From Spirochaetota bacterium (GTDB lineage Bacteria > Spirochaetota > Spirochaetia > Treponematales > Rectinemataceae): 64,000 bases of DNA. The notes below the pieces were generated by a model that saw nothing but the letters and a program-made list of their open reading frames with translations, made no database searches and was not told where the DNA came from. Shown piece by piece: positions 7,578 through 15,465 of the stretch. The translations under genes were made by a program, and so were the position numbers. The DNA is taken from NCBI GenBank assembly GCA_022711355.1, contig JAKLFE010000003.1, positions 62,001 to 126,000 of the forward strand, read 5' to 3'. The number at the start of each line of letters is the position of its first letter. Position 1 is the first letter of the stretch.

Positions 7578-8543
7578 ATGCGCAAAACTCTCATCCTCGT
7601 CGCCGTCATCGCGGCGATGCTCCCGCCTGCCCTCTTCGCCGACAACGCCGAGGTCATGCCCAAGCGCGTGCTCAGGACCTACTACATCGGCAGCTATTCC
7701 TTCGGCGACCAGGCCTACGACTCCGAGGGCGATAAAGTCGATACGAACGAGGCGAAGGCGGCAACCTTCAGCTTCGCGGCCGAGTACGGGGTCAGCGACT
7801 GGATCAGCGCCGCGGTCCAGTGGACCCCGGCCTGGACATTCTGGTCCGAGATAGAGGAGGGCGGGACGGTCCCGGCCAAGGCCAACGCCAACGGGCTCTA
7901 CGACATCTTCATGGGCGCGAAGTTCCAGATCGTCGGCCCCCTGGCCCCGATCCCCAGCGAGAAGTACCGCTTCTGCGCTGCAGGCGGGTTCAAGGTCCCA
8001 GCCCCCGACAAGGACTGGACCGAGGAATACCAGAGCATCCTGGACGGAGAGGACGCAACCGTCAGCGCCACCGATCGGCACGCCCTCGGGATCGGGATGC
8101 GGCTTTACTTCGACTATGTCCTCGCCGAGAACCTCTACTTCAATCTCTACAGCGAGTACATCCGCTACCTCGAGCGCAAGGACGTCCTGACCTCTCCCAC
8201 GCCCGAGGCCTCCGAGGCCGCGGCCGAAGCCGACATCGACTACGGCCACAGCCTCGTGCTCGAGTTCGAGCCCCACTACAAGGTCCCCCTGGCCGGCGAG
8301 AGCAGCCTCGAGCTCAAGCTCCAGCTCACCTACACGAGCTGGCCCGAGACCGAGAAGGACGGCGTCGGCGTCGATGGCTCCGAGGGCTATTCCTTGAAGC
8401 TGACACCATCCTCCTCCTACTTCTTCTTCCTCGGCCCCCTGCCCTTCGAGGCGAGCCTCGGCTGCGGGCTCTCCCTCGCGGGCAAGAACGACTCGGCGAT
8501 GACGACGCTGACCGCCCAGCTCATCTCGTACATAAAGCTGTAG
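7578..8543 (+). CDS. outer-membrane beta-barrel protein, paralogue 1
   Basis: A 321-residue exported protein. Start ATG 7578 has GGAGG 6 nt upstream. The signal peptide MRKTLILVAVIAAMLPPALFA is cut before DNAEVMPKRVL. The rest is a run of alternating hydrophobic/aromatic beta-strands ending in a short hydrophobic strand, as in barrels. It is clearly homologous to the protein at 15466-16428: shared FRTY/LRTYY, GDQA, FQIVGP/VQIVGPEAP, LEFEPHY/LELEPHF and LAGKN blocks. The family is not one I can name. Expression is probably constitutive or strong, given the promoter and perfect terminator. It adjoins a tetR/RND cassette, suggesting a role in envelope lipid or solute traffic (inference). Confidence 0.75.
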   Translation: MRKTLILVAVIAAMLPPALFADNAEVMPKRVLRTYYIGSYSFGDQAYDSEGDKVDTNEAKAATFSFAAEYGVSDWISAAVQWTPAWTFWSEIEEGGTVPAKANANGLYDIFMGAKFQIVGPLAPIPSEKYRFCAAGGFKVPAPDKDWTEEYQSILDGEDATVSATDRHALGIGMRLYFDYVLAENLYFNLYSEYIRYLERKDVLTSPTPEASEAAAEADIDYGHSLVLEFEPHYKVPLAGESSLELKLQLTYTSWPETEKDGVGVDGSEGYSLKLTPSSSYFFFLGPLPFEASLGCGLSLAGKNDSAMTTLTAQLISYIKL

Positions 8544-8566
8544 CCCTCGCTTTTGGCGGCACGATG

Positions 8567-8599
8567 GCGGCCCCGGGGAACCGGGGCCGCTTTTTCTTT
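8567..8599 (+). terminator. rho-independent terminator
   Basis: GCGGCCCCGG, loop GGAA, CCGGGGCCGC, then TTTTTCTTT. It is virtually identical to the terminator after the paralogous gene at 16452-16484. Confidence 0.9.
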
Positions 8600-8631
8600 G
8601 CGCGGCGGCGCTTTGCCGGGGCGGCGAAGTC

Positions 8632-8666
8632 GGGGTCTGTCCCTCGCCGGGTCGGGGTCTGTCCCC
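8632..8666. repeat. two tandem copies of the GGGGTCTGTCCCC element
   Basis: Copies at 8632-8643 and 8654-8666, 10 bp apart, intergenic between the terminator and the tetR promoter region. Confidence 0.85.
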
Positions 8667-8728
8667 CGGCGAGGGCCGTAGCCTATACTATAGGAGATAC
8701 AGTTTCCATCATTTATATAAGAACCAGT

Positions 8729-8757
8729 TGACTAATATATGACCGTTGGTCATATTA
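8729..8757 (+). promoter_or_regulatory. tetR promoter with operator TATGACC-GTT-GGTCATA
   Basis: TTGACT (8729-8734), 17-nt spacer, CATATT (8752-8757). A perfect 8-bp inverted repeat with a 3-bp centre (8738-8756) lies between and over the boxes, as expected for a self-regulating TetR repressor. A related sequence precedes the second tetR gene (15270-15282). Confidence 0.65.
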
Positions 8758-8786
8758 TATCTCGCATGCAGAACGTGGAGCGCCCC

Positions 8787-9458
8787 ATGGGTATCGCAGA
8801 ACGAAAAACTCGGGAGAAGGAAGAGCGCCGGAAGCTGATCCTCGAGGTGGCCAAGCGCCTCATCCTGGACCGCGGGGTGATCGCGGTCAGCATGCAGGAC
8901 ATAGCCGACGCCGCCGAGCTCAGCAAGGCGACTCTCTACCTCTACTTCCCCAGCAAGGAGGACATTCTCTCGGAGATCCTCGAGGGCTCGGCCGACGCCT
9001 TCGTCGCCTATGTCGAGGAGCGGCTCGATCCCGCGGCCGGCGGCCTCAGCGCGATACGGACCCTCTGGGAATCCTACCTCGGCTTCTACGCCGAGTCGCC
9101 GGATATCTTCGTGTGCATCGGGATCAAGAACTACCTCGATCCCTACATGCCGGTGGACATAGCCGAGGGCGCCGAGGAGCCCCTGCGCCCCGAGCGGAAG
9201 ATCCGCCGCCTCATCGCCAAGGTGCTCAAGCGGGGCGTGGGGGACGGGACCCTCGAGCCCAGCCTCGATCCGGACAAGATCGCCCGGATCACCATGATGA
9301 TCACGGCGGCGATCATCAGCAACGTCGCGAGCCTCCCCCGCGAGGCCCGGGACGCCGCTCTCATCCGCGAGGACATGCGGAGCACCTTCGAGCTCTTCCT
9401 CCGCGGCTTGGCCGCGCCGAACGCGGAGCGGAGCCTCCTCAGCCTCTCGCCGCCCTAA
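8787..9458 (+). CDS. TetR family repressor of the adjacent RND cassette
   Basis: A 223-residue regulator. The N-terminal helix-turn-helix (about residues 15-60) is typical of the family: ILEVAKRLILDRG, then SMQDIADAAELSKATLYLYFPSKEDIL. The C-terminal part is a ligand-binding helical bundle. ATG 8787 (MGIAERK) is preferred to upstream ATGs because GGAG lies 8 nt before it. It is followed 9 bp later by the MMPL/RND gene, so it probably controls that operon and itself through the palindrome at 8738-8756. The inducer is unknown, but neighbours suggest a lipid-like molecule. Confidence 0.9.
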   Translation: MGIAERKTREKEERRKLILEVAKRLILDRGVIAVSMQDIADAAELSKATLYLYFPSKEDILSEILEGSADAFVAYVEERLDPAAGGLSAIRTLWESYLGFYAESPDIFVCIGIKNYLDPYMPVDIAEGAEEPLRPERKIRRLIAKVLKRGVGDGTLEPSLDPDKIARITMMITAAIISNVASLPREARDAALIREDMRSTFELFLRGLAAPNAERSLLSLSPP

Positions 9459-9467
9459 GGAAGGATT

Positions 9468-12158
9468 ATGGAAGGATTGTTCAAGCGGCCCCGGCTGATC
9501 GTCGGGGTCGTCGCCGCGATCACGATCTTCTTCGCCCTGCAATTCCCCCGCCTCGAGCTCGACAACAACAATTACCGCTTCGTTCCCGAGCAGGACCCGG
9601 CCCGCGTGGCGGCCGAGCGCATCGACGAGGTCTTCGGCAACCAGACGATGATCCTGGTGGGCCTCGAGCGCCGGCGCGATACCGTCCTCGACGGCGAGTT
9701 CCTGAAGAAGGTCCGCGCCTACGGGGAGAGGGTCGAGGAGCTGCCCCTGGTCGGCGAGGTCACCTCCCTCGTGACCGCCGACTACGTCGGCGGCACGGCC
9801 GACGCGATCGTCGTCGAGCCCCTCGTGCCCGAGGGCTTCTCGGGGAGTCCCGAGGAGGTCGCCGCGCTCCGGGACCGCCTCCTCGGCTGGGACCTCTACC
9901 GCAGGGGCCTCGTGTCCGACGACTTCAAGTCGACCCAGCTCCTCGTCAAGCTCGACGTGAAATCCTCCGAGGTAGGCGGCTCCGAGGTCATCGGCACCTA
10001 CAAGGCCGCGAAGCGCCTCGCCGAGGAGGCGGGCTTCTCGGACACGGCGATCTACGTGACGGGGCTGCCCGTCTTCAGCGGCGACATCAACGAGGCGATG
10101 GGGCGGGACCTGCGCCTCCTCATCCCCCTCGTGGTCCTCGTGGTCCTCGTCATCCTCCTCCTCTCCTTCCGCCGCCTGAGCGGGGTCCTCCTCCCCCTCC
10201 TGACCGTGGCGATCAGCGTGGTCTGGGCCGTGGGGGCCATGCCCCTCTTCGGCGTGAAGATGACCATCATCAGCACGGTCCTCCCGGTCATCCTCATCGC
10301 GGTGGCGAGCGCCTACTGCCTCCACGTCATCAGCCACTACTACGACGAGCTGGCCGGCGCCCAGGGAGCCGGGGCGGGGAGCCTCGACGAGGAGGGCCGG
10401 CGAAAGCTCGTGCTCGCGGTGCTCCGCCGCTACGGCAAGCCCATCTTCCTCGCGGCCTTCACCGACGCCACCGGCTTCGCCGCCCTCTGCTTCACCCCCG
10501 TCCTGCCCATCTACGAGTTCGGCGTCTTCGCCACCTTCGGCATCCTCGCCGCCTTCTGCATCGCCTGCAGCCTCATCCCCGCGCTCCTCATCATCCGCGG
10601 CCCGAGGCGCGCCGCGCCGGCCGCTCCCGCCCTGCCGGCCGGGGCCAAGGCCGACCGCCTGAGCGAGGCGATGGCCTCCGCCCTGAGCTCGATCTCCCGC
10701 AGGCCCCGCATCGTCCTCGCCCTCGCCGCCCTCGCCGCGGCCCTCTCCCTCGCCGGGGTCTCGCGCCTCGTGGTCGACAACGTCCTCGTCGAGTACTTCA
10801 AGGGCGAGGCCGAGGTCGTCAAGTCCGACGCCTTCATCCGGAAGCACTTCGCTGGCTCGAAGAACCTGAGCGTCGTCGTGACGGGCGAGAAGCCCGGGGA
10901 CGTGCTCGATCCCGGGCTCCTCGCGGCCATGGACGGCCTGGCCGAGTACCTGTCGACCGAGGTCCCCGAGGTCGGCAAGGTGAGCGGCTTCCCCGACCTC
11001 GTCAAGCGCGTGAACCAGATCTTCAACGCGGACGAGGCGCCCGAGGGCGTCGAGCCGCCGGCCGCGGCCCCGGGCGGCGAGGCCGCCTTCGGCTTCGGGG
11101 CGGGGGAGGAGCCCGCCTTCGGCTTCGGTTTCGACGCCGCCGCACCGGCCCCGGCCAAGCCGGCCGCCGAGGCCCAGGCGGCGGCGCGGCCGGCTACGCC
11201 CCTCGACGAGCGCGCGATGATAGGCCTCCTCTCCGAGGCCCTGGCCGAGGGCGGCAAGCGCGATATGAGCGCCGACGAGCTCGTCGCCGCCCTCAGGCGC
11301 GCGGCCAACTACGAGGGCGCCGCCTACTACGAGATACCGACGGATCCCGCGCGTTACGCGAAGAAGGACTCGGCCGAGCTCCGCGGCCTCATCGGGAACT
11401 ACCTCGTCCTCCTGTCGAAGGACGCCCTCGAGGACGTTGCCGACGATCCCCTCGAGCCCCGGCGGATCAAGATGGGCATCCAGCTCAGGACCCTCGGGCA
11501 GATCGACACGGACCGGGCCCTGAGCGCTATAAACGAGTACGTGGCGGCCCGCTTCCCCAAGGGCTTCCAGGTCGAGGTCGGGGGCTCGGCCCTCGTCGAG
11601 GGGGCCCTGACGAGGCTCGTCGTCCGCTCCCAGCTGAGCTCCCTCCCCATCTCCCTGCTCATGGTCTTCGCCACCCTCGCGCTCTTCTACCGCTCGGGCG
11701 TCGCGGGCCTCGTCGGGATCATCCCCCTCTGCGTATCGATCCTCATAAACTTCGGGGTCATGGGCGCCTTCGGGATCAAGCTCAACATCGGCACCGCCAT
11801 GATCGCCTCGGTCGCGGTCGGCATCGGCATCGACTACACGATCCACTACCTCGCGGCCTACCGGCGCGAGTACCTGGCCTCGGGCGGGGCGGGGGACTAC
11901 CTCGAGCGCTCCTTCCGGGGCTCAGGCAAGGCCATCCTCATGAACGCCGTCTCCGTGGGGGCGGGCTTCGCCGTCCTCGCCTTCTCCCAGTTCAACATGC
12001 TCTCCTACCTCGGCGCCCTCATCGCCCTCACCATGGGCACGAGCGCCCTCGTCTCCCTGACGCTCTTGCCCGTCGTCCTCGAGCTCTGGCGCCCCGCCTT
12101 CGTCGGGCGGGCCCTGCCATCCGAGCGGAAAACCCCTTCCCAGGAGGAGTCGAAATGA
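9468..12158 (+). CDS. RND superfamily (MMPL/HAE3-like) exporter
   Basis: An 896-residue inner-membrane transporter with the duplicated RND layout. Each half has one helix, a large periplasmic domain (about residues 30-205 and 430-730), then five helices (about 207-385 and 735-880). GTAMIASVAVGIGIDYTIHY in the second half is the usual proton-relay helix region. An Ala/Pro/Glu-rich insert with repeated FGFG motifs (about residues 530-570) is unusual. The downstream genes (LolA-like carrier, outer-membrane barrel) are the normal partners of HAE3-type pumps that move hopanoids or other lipids to the outer membrane. It overlaps the next gene by ATGA. Confidence 0.85.
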   Translation: MEGLFKRPRLIVGVVAAITIFFALQFPRLELDNNNYRFVPEQDPARVAAERIDEVFGNQTMILVGLERRRDTVLDGEFLKKVRAYGERVEELPLVGEVTSLVTADYVGGTADAIVVEPLVPEGFSGSPEEVAALRDRLLGWDLYRRGLVSDDFKSTQLLVKLDVKSSEVGGSEVIGTYKAAKRLAEEAGFSDTAIYVTGLPVFSGDINEAMGRDLRLLIPLVVLVVLVILLLSFRRLSGVLLPLLTVAISVVWAVGAMPLFGVKMTIISTVLPVILIAVASAYCLHVISHYYDELAGAQGAGAGSLDEEGRRKLVLAVLRRYGKPIFLAAFTDATGFAALCFTPVLPIYEFGVFATFGILAAFCIACSLIPALLIIRGPRRAAPAAPALPAGAKADRLSEAMASALSSISRRPRIVLALAALAAALSLAGVSRLVVDNVLVEYFKGEAEVVKSDAFIRKHFAGSKNLSVVVTGEKPGDVLDPGLLAAMDGLAEYLSTEVPEVGKVSGFPDLVKRVNQIFNADEAPEGVEPPAAAPGGEAAFGFGAGEEPAFGFGFDAAAPAPAKPAAEAQAAARPATPLDERAMIGLLSEALAEGGKRDMSADELVAALRRAANYEGAAYYEIPTDPARYAKKDSAELRGLIGNYLVLLSKDALEDVADDPLEPRRIKMGIQLRTLGQIDTDRALSAINEYVAARFPKGFQVEVGGSALVEGALTRLVVRSQLSSLPISLLMVFATLALFYRSGVAGLVGIIPLCVSILINFGVMGAFGIKLNIGTAMIASVAVGIGIDYTIHYLAAYRREYLASGGAGDYLERSFRGSGKAILMNAVSVGAGFAVLAFSQFNMLSYLGALIALTMGTSALVSLTLLPVVLELWRPAFVGRALPSERKTPSQEESK

Positions 12159-12934
12159 AGAGACTAGCCTTGCTCGCCGCCGTCCTCGCGGCGGGCGCCG
12201 CCTCGCTCGGCGCCCAGGGCGCCCTAGGCGCCGAGGAGATCGTCCGCGCCTCGCGCGACCGCATCCAGGCCGACACGGTGTCCAGCCGCTCGCGCATGAT
12301 GATCGTCGCCAAGGACGGGAGCGCGACCGAGCGCCTCGTCGACCAGTACTCCCTCGACGCGAAGGAGGGCAAGCGCACGGTCATCGTCTTCCAGAAGCCC
12401 GCGAGCGTCGCCGGCACCCGCTTCCTCACCGTATCCAACCCGGGGCGCGACGACGACCGCTGGATATTCCTCCCCTCCCTCGCCAAGGTCAGGCGCATAG
12501 CCGGCAGCGAGGGCTCGGGCAGCTTCGTCGGCACCGACTTCTCCTACGACGACATCTCCTCCTCCGATCGCGAGGTCGAGGAGGATACGCACGCCATCCT
12601 GCGCGAGGAGAAGCTCGAGGGAAAGGACTGCTGGGTCATCGAGTCCAGGCCCAAGGATCCTTCCTTCCAGTATACGAGGATGGTCCACTGGATCGAGAAG
12701 GGGAGCTGCATCGCGCTGAAGGCCGAGCTCTACGACAAGAAGGGCCTCCTCAAGCTCCTCGAGTTCTCCCAGTTCAAGGAGGTCCAGGGACGGATCACGC
12801 CCATGGCGACGAAGCTCTCGAACCTCCAGGCCAATACCTCGACGAGCATCGCGGTCGAGATCCTCAAGTACGACGAGAAGATACCCGCGGGCGTCTTCAC
12901 GCCCCGCTACCTCGAGACCGGGAGGCCGCAGTGA
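12155..12934 (+). CDS. outer-membrane lipoprotein-sorting (LolA-like) periplasmic protein
   Basis: A 259-residue exported protein of the LolA-like beta half-barrel family that usually accompanies MMPL-type RND pumps. The signal peptide (about residues 1-24, ending ASLGAQG) is followed by EEIVRASRDRI. The core WIFLPSLAKVRRI, then GSFVGTDFSYDDI, is the recognisable signature of this family. Later come YTRMVHWIEKGSCIALKAELYDKKG and a C-terminal PAGVFTPRYLE. It probably accepts a lipid from the RND pump and carries it across the periplasm. AGGAGGAG precedes ATG 12155, which overlaps the stop of the RND gene (ATGA). Confidence 0.9.
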   Translation: MKRLALLAAVLAAGAASLGAQGALGAEEIVRASRDRIQADTVSSRSRMMIVAKDGSATERLVDQYSLDAKEGKRTVIVFQKPASVAGTRFLTVSNPGRDDDRWIFLPSLAKVRRIAGSEGSGSFVGTDFSYDDISSSDREVEEDTHAILREEKLEGKDCWVIESRPKDPSFQYTRMVHWIEKGSCIALKAELYDKKGLLKLLEFSQFKEVQGRITPMATKLSNLQANTSTSIAVEILKYDEKIPAGVFTPRYLETGRPQ

Positions 12935-14313
12935 GCCGCGCCGAAGGGAAATCCCGCCGAATTGTCAGCGGACGCGTTATGCGACACTTGTTGCCGCGCG
13001 CTCGGCGCGGTCCGGCATTCCGGGCCGCCGCCCTCGCGCTCGCCCTCGCCGCCGTCCCGGCCGCCGCCCAGGAGGGCTTCGGCTTCGGCGAGCCGGAAGC
13101 CGAGGCCGCCGCGGCCCTCCCCTCGGCGGGTCCGGCGTCGGGCGCCTCGGTCGGCGGGGAGCTCTCCTTCTCGATCGATGCCTTCTACCGGGCCGAGGAC
13201 GAGGTAGCCGATCTCCCCTTCGAGGGCCTGGCGGAGGGGGTCCTCGAGTTCAAGGCCTCGGGGACCAAGGTCGAGGCCTTCATCAAGCTCAAGCTCAGCG
13301 AGAATATCCTGGGCGAATCGCCCGAGGACATGCTGGACGAGGCATATCTGCGCCTCTACCTGGGTCCCCACAGCCTCGAGGGAGGGCTCCTGAAGCTGGT
13401 CTGGGGCAAGGCCGACAGCCAGGGCCCTCTGGACGTCCTCAATCCCTTCGACCTCAGGGATCTCAGGATCACGGAAACCCTCGAGCGCAAGATCGCCGAG
13501 CCCATGCTCCATGCCACGTTCGCGTTAGGCGATTTTACCAAGCTCGAGCTAGCCTTCCTCCCCGGCTTCGAGGGCCATCGGATCGCGGCCGAGGGCCCCT
13601 GGGCCCCGGCCCAGGTAGAGGCGCTCGAGCTCCTCGGCATCGATTTCGAAGGCTATCTGCCCGACACCGAGGGCCTCGAGTACGCCCAGGCGGGGCTCCG
13701 CTTCACGACGAGCTCGGGCCCGGTCGACTGGGGCCTGCAGTACTTCTACGGCCGCCTCCCGACTCCCGCGGTCGTCTTCATCCCGCCTGTCTCGCTCAGC
13801 CTTTCCTACGATCCCTACCACCAGCTCGGCCTCGACGCGGCCGCGGTGTTCGCGGGCTTCAACCTCCGCGCCGAGGCCGCCGCGAACCTCACCGAGGACC
13901 TCGAGGGAGACGACCCCGAGGTCTACAACCCGAGCCTCCTGTGGTCCCTGGGCTTCGACCGGGACCTCTTCGGCGGCATCAACCTCAATCTCCAGGGCTC
14001 GGGCAGCTTCCGCCTCGCCGAGGAGGGGGTGGGGGAGGTCGCCTACGACATCGAGGCCGACACGGAGCGCACGAGGACGAGGGTCACCGCGATACTCTCG
14101 CAGAAGCTCCGCAACGAGACGATCGAGTGGGAGCTGCGGGCCCTCTACGGTATCGAGGACGCCGACTTCTACCTCCTGCCCCGCCTCGCCTTCGACGTCG
14201 GCGACGCCGAGATCGAGATCGGCGCGGGGATCTTCGGCGGCGACGAGGAGGGCGAGCTCGGCCAGTTCGCCGAATCCTCCTGGGCGCGGCTCCTCCTGTC
14301 CTACGAGTTCTGA
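12931..14313 (+). CDS. DUF1302-like outer-membrane beta-barrel protein of the RND cassette
   Basis: A 460-residue outer-membrane protein, starting at GTG 12931 (GGGAGG before it, GTGA overlap with the previous stop). An in-frame ATG at 12979 is an alternative and also gives a full signal peptide. After the signal (ending AAAQ) there is a Glu/Ala-rich linker with FGFGE. Then come long amphipathic strands ending in RLLLSYEF with the terminal Phe typical of barrel proteins. KLVWGKADSQGPLDVLNPFDLRD (about residues 155-178) is the DUF1302-type motif. It probably receives the cargo of the upstream RND pump and LolA-like carrier. The FGFG motif is shared with the RND gene's insert. Confidence 0.8.
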   Translation: MSRAEGKSRRIVSGRVMRHLLPRARRGPAFRAAALALALAAVPAAAQEGFGFGEPEAEAAAALPSAGPASGASVGGELSFSIDAFYRAEDEVADLPFEGLAEGVLEFKASGTKVEAFIKLKLSENILGESPEDMLDEAYLRLYLGPHSLEGGLLKLVWGKADSQGPLDVLNPFDLRDLRITETLERKIAEPMLHATFALGDFTKLELAFLPGFEGHRIAAEGPWAPAQVEALELLGIDFEGYLPDTEGLEYAQAGLRFTTSSGPVDWGLQYFYGRLPTPAVVFIPPVSLSLSYDPYHQLGLDAAAVFAGFNLRAEAAANLTEDLEGDDPEVYNPSLLWSLGFDRDLFGGINLNLQGSGSFRLAEEGVGEVAYDIEADTERTRTRVTAILSQKLRNETIEWELRALYGIEDADFYLLPRLAFDVGDAEIEIGAGIFGGDEEGELGQFAESSWARLLLSYEF

Positions 14314-14348
14314 AGCGCTTCCGCCGAGACGAGCGGCACCAATGAAGC

Positions 14349-14377
14349 GGCCCCGGGTACTACCCGGGGCCTTTTTT
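14349..14377. terminator. rho-independent terminator between convergent genes
   Basis: GGCCCCGGGTA, one-base loop, TACCCGGGGCC, then six T on the plus strand. It serves the barrel gene and may also stop the small lipoprotein transcript coming the other way. Confidence 0.9.
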
Positions 14378-14391
14378 ACTGGGCACCTCGC

Positions 14392-14541
14392 TCAACGCGA
14401 GGCTTCCTCGGCCTGGGCGGGGAAGGGAAAGCCGTTGAGCCGGTCGAGCTGCTTCTGGGAGAAGGGCGCGAGGCTGCTGCAGCCGGCGAGGAGGCCCGCG
14501 GCGAGGGCCAGGGAGAGGAAGGCGAGAGCTGATCGTTTCAT
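14392..14541 (-). CDS. 49-residue lipoprotein
   Basis: A short gene with an excellent ribosome binding site (AGGAGG, 5 nt before ATG 14541). The product is almost all signal peptide: MKRSALAFLSLALAAGLLAGC, lipobox LLAGC with Cys21. A 28-residue mature tail follows, containing SQKQLDRLNGFPFPAQAEEA. It starts 10 bp after the stop of the tetR gene on the same strand, so the two form an operon. Small entericidin-like or barrel-associated lipoproteins look like this, but no family can be assigned. Confidence 0.7.
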   Translation of the reverse strand: MKRSALAFLSLALAAGLLAGCSSLAPFSQKQLDRLNGFPFPAQAEEASR

Positions 14542-14550
14542 GACGACCTC

Positions 14551-15243
14551 CTATTGATATGCCGGACGGGGTAGGGTCCGGAGTAGCGCGATCGGGGGGC
14601 GGCCGGGGGCCGCGGCGGCTCCTGGCCGCAGGTAGTAGGCGAAGAGCTCCAGGCACTCGGCGGCGAGGGCCTCCTCGCTCGTGGAGACGAGGGGCTCGAC
14701 GAGGCCCTGGATCTTCGAGAGGCGCTCGACGAGGAGGGACATGACGAAGCTGAAGAGCGGGACCACCCGCCTCGCCTCGAGCTCGGGCCGGATCGAGCCC
14801 GCGGCCTGGCCCTCCTCGATGATCCTCGCGGCGAAGCCGCCGAGGCGCTCGATGCCCTCGCGCAGGAGGGCCTGGTAGGGCGAGTCCGGGCCGGGGGAGA
14901 GGCGGGCGAGGAGCCACAGGTTGTCCTGCTGGTTCCCCTCCTCGCGGGCGTAGCGGAGGTAGGCGCGGGCGAGGCGCTCCAGGCGCTGGACCGCGGGGTC
15001 CGTCCCTCCCGACTCGCGCTCGAGGAGGGCCCCGAGCCGCGCGAAGGAGTCCTGGATCAGGGCGACGAGGATCTCCTCCTTGTTGCCGAACTGGAGGTAG
15101 AGGCTCCCCTTGCTGAGCTCCGCGGCGTCGGCGATGTCCTGCATCGCGACGCGCTCGTAGCCCTCGGCGCGGAAGAGCTCCTGGGCCCGCTCGAGGATCC
15201 GTTCCCGCTGCGCCCGGAGCTTCGAGGCTCGGCGCTCAGTCAT
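14551..15243 (-). CDS. TetR family repressor, second copy in the cassette
   Basis: A 230-residue TetR regulator. The helix-turn-helix contains MQDIADAAELSKGSLYLQFGNKEEIL, with a 12-residue stretch identical to the regulator at 8787. The two are therefore paralogues that may recognise similar sites. Start ATG 15243 has AGAGGTG nine bases upstream; ATG 15249 is a close alternative. It is transcribed away from the second outer-membrane protein gene and ahead of the 49-residue lipoprotein gene. The ligand-binding half (from about residue 60) differs from the first regulator, so the signals may differ. Confidence 0.9.
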   Translation of the reverse strand: MTERRASKLRAQRERILERAQELFRAEGYERVAMQDIADAAELSKGSLYLQFGNKEEILVALIQDSFARLGALLERESGGTDPAVQRLERLARAYLRYAREEGNQQDNLWLLARLSPGPDSPYQALLREGIERLGGFAARIIEEGQAAGSIRPELEARRVVPLFSFVMSLLVERLSKIQGLVEPLVSTSEEALAAECLELFAYYLRPGAAAAPGRPPIALLRTLPRPAYQ

Positions 15244-15269
15244 ACCCATAAGCACCTCTGGTTAAGAAA

Positions 15270-15282
15270 TAACCGATGGTCA
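15270..15282. promoter_or_regulatory. operator-like site TAACC-GAT-GGTCA
   Basis: An imperfect inverted repeat upstream of the second tetR. It resembles the perfect TGACC-GTT-GGTCA operator of the first tetR (8741-8753), including the 3-bp centre. It lies between a weak TTAGTT and TATTTC on the minus strand. Confidence 0.5.
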
Positions 15283-15398
15283 TAAGATAACTAAAGGATA
15301 ATTAATGATCAAGTACAACATCAGGAAAAGCGGCGAAAATGGCGCCTCTGCAGGCTCTGACGAGGCAGGTTAGGATTTGGACAGGTAAGGCTTTCGCC

Positions 15399-15427
15399 TT
15401 GCGTCCAAATACGGAGCGTGCTAGAGT
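15399..15427 (+). promoter_or_regulatory. promoter of the second outer-membrane protein gene
   Basis: TTGCGT, 17-nt spacer, TAGAGT. A larger palindrome (ATTTGGAC 15375-15382 with GTCCAAAT 15403-15410) overlaps the -35 side and could be an operator. Confidence 0.55.
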
Positions 15428-15465
15428 AAGACGAGTTTCAAGAACTTGTTCTTCAGGAGGAACGC

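Noticed and set aside
8709-11846. 1045-codon minus-strand frame opposite tetR and the RND gene
   Set aside because: Antisense shadow of two confidently identified plus-strand genes; composition is unnatural (Asp/Gly/Val/Arg-rich) and no domain is recognisable.
15375-15410. Hairpin ATTTGGAC...GTCCAAAT as an RNA leader structure of outer-membrane protein 2
   Set aside because: It overlaps the -35 box at 15399 and would not be transcribed; if functional it is a DNA operator.
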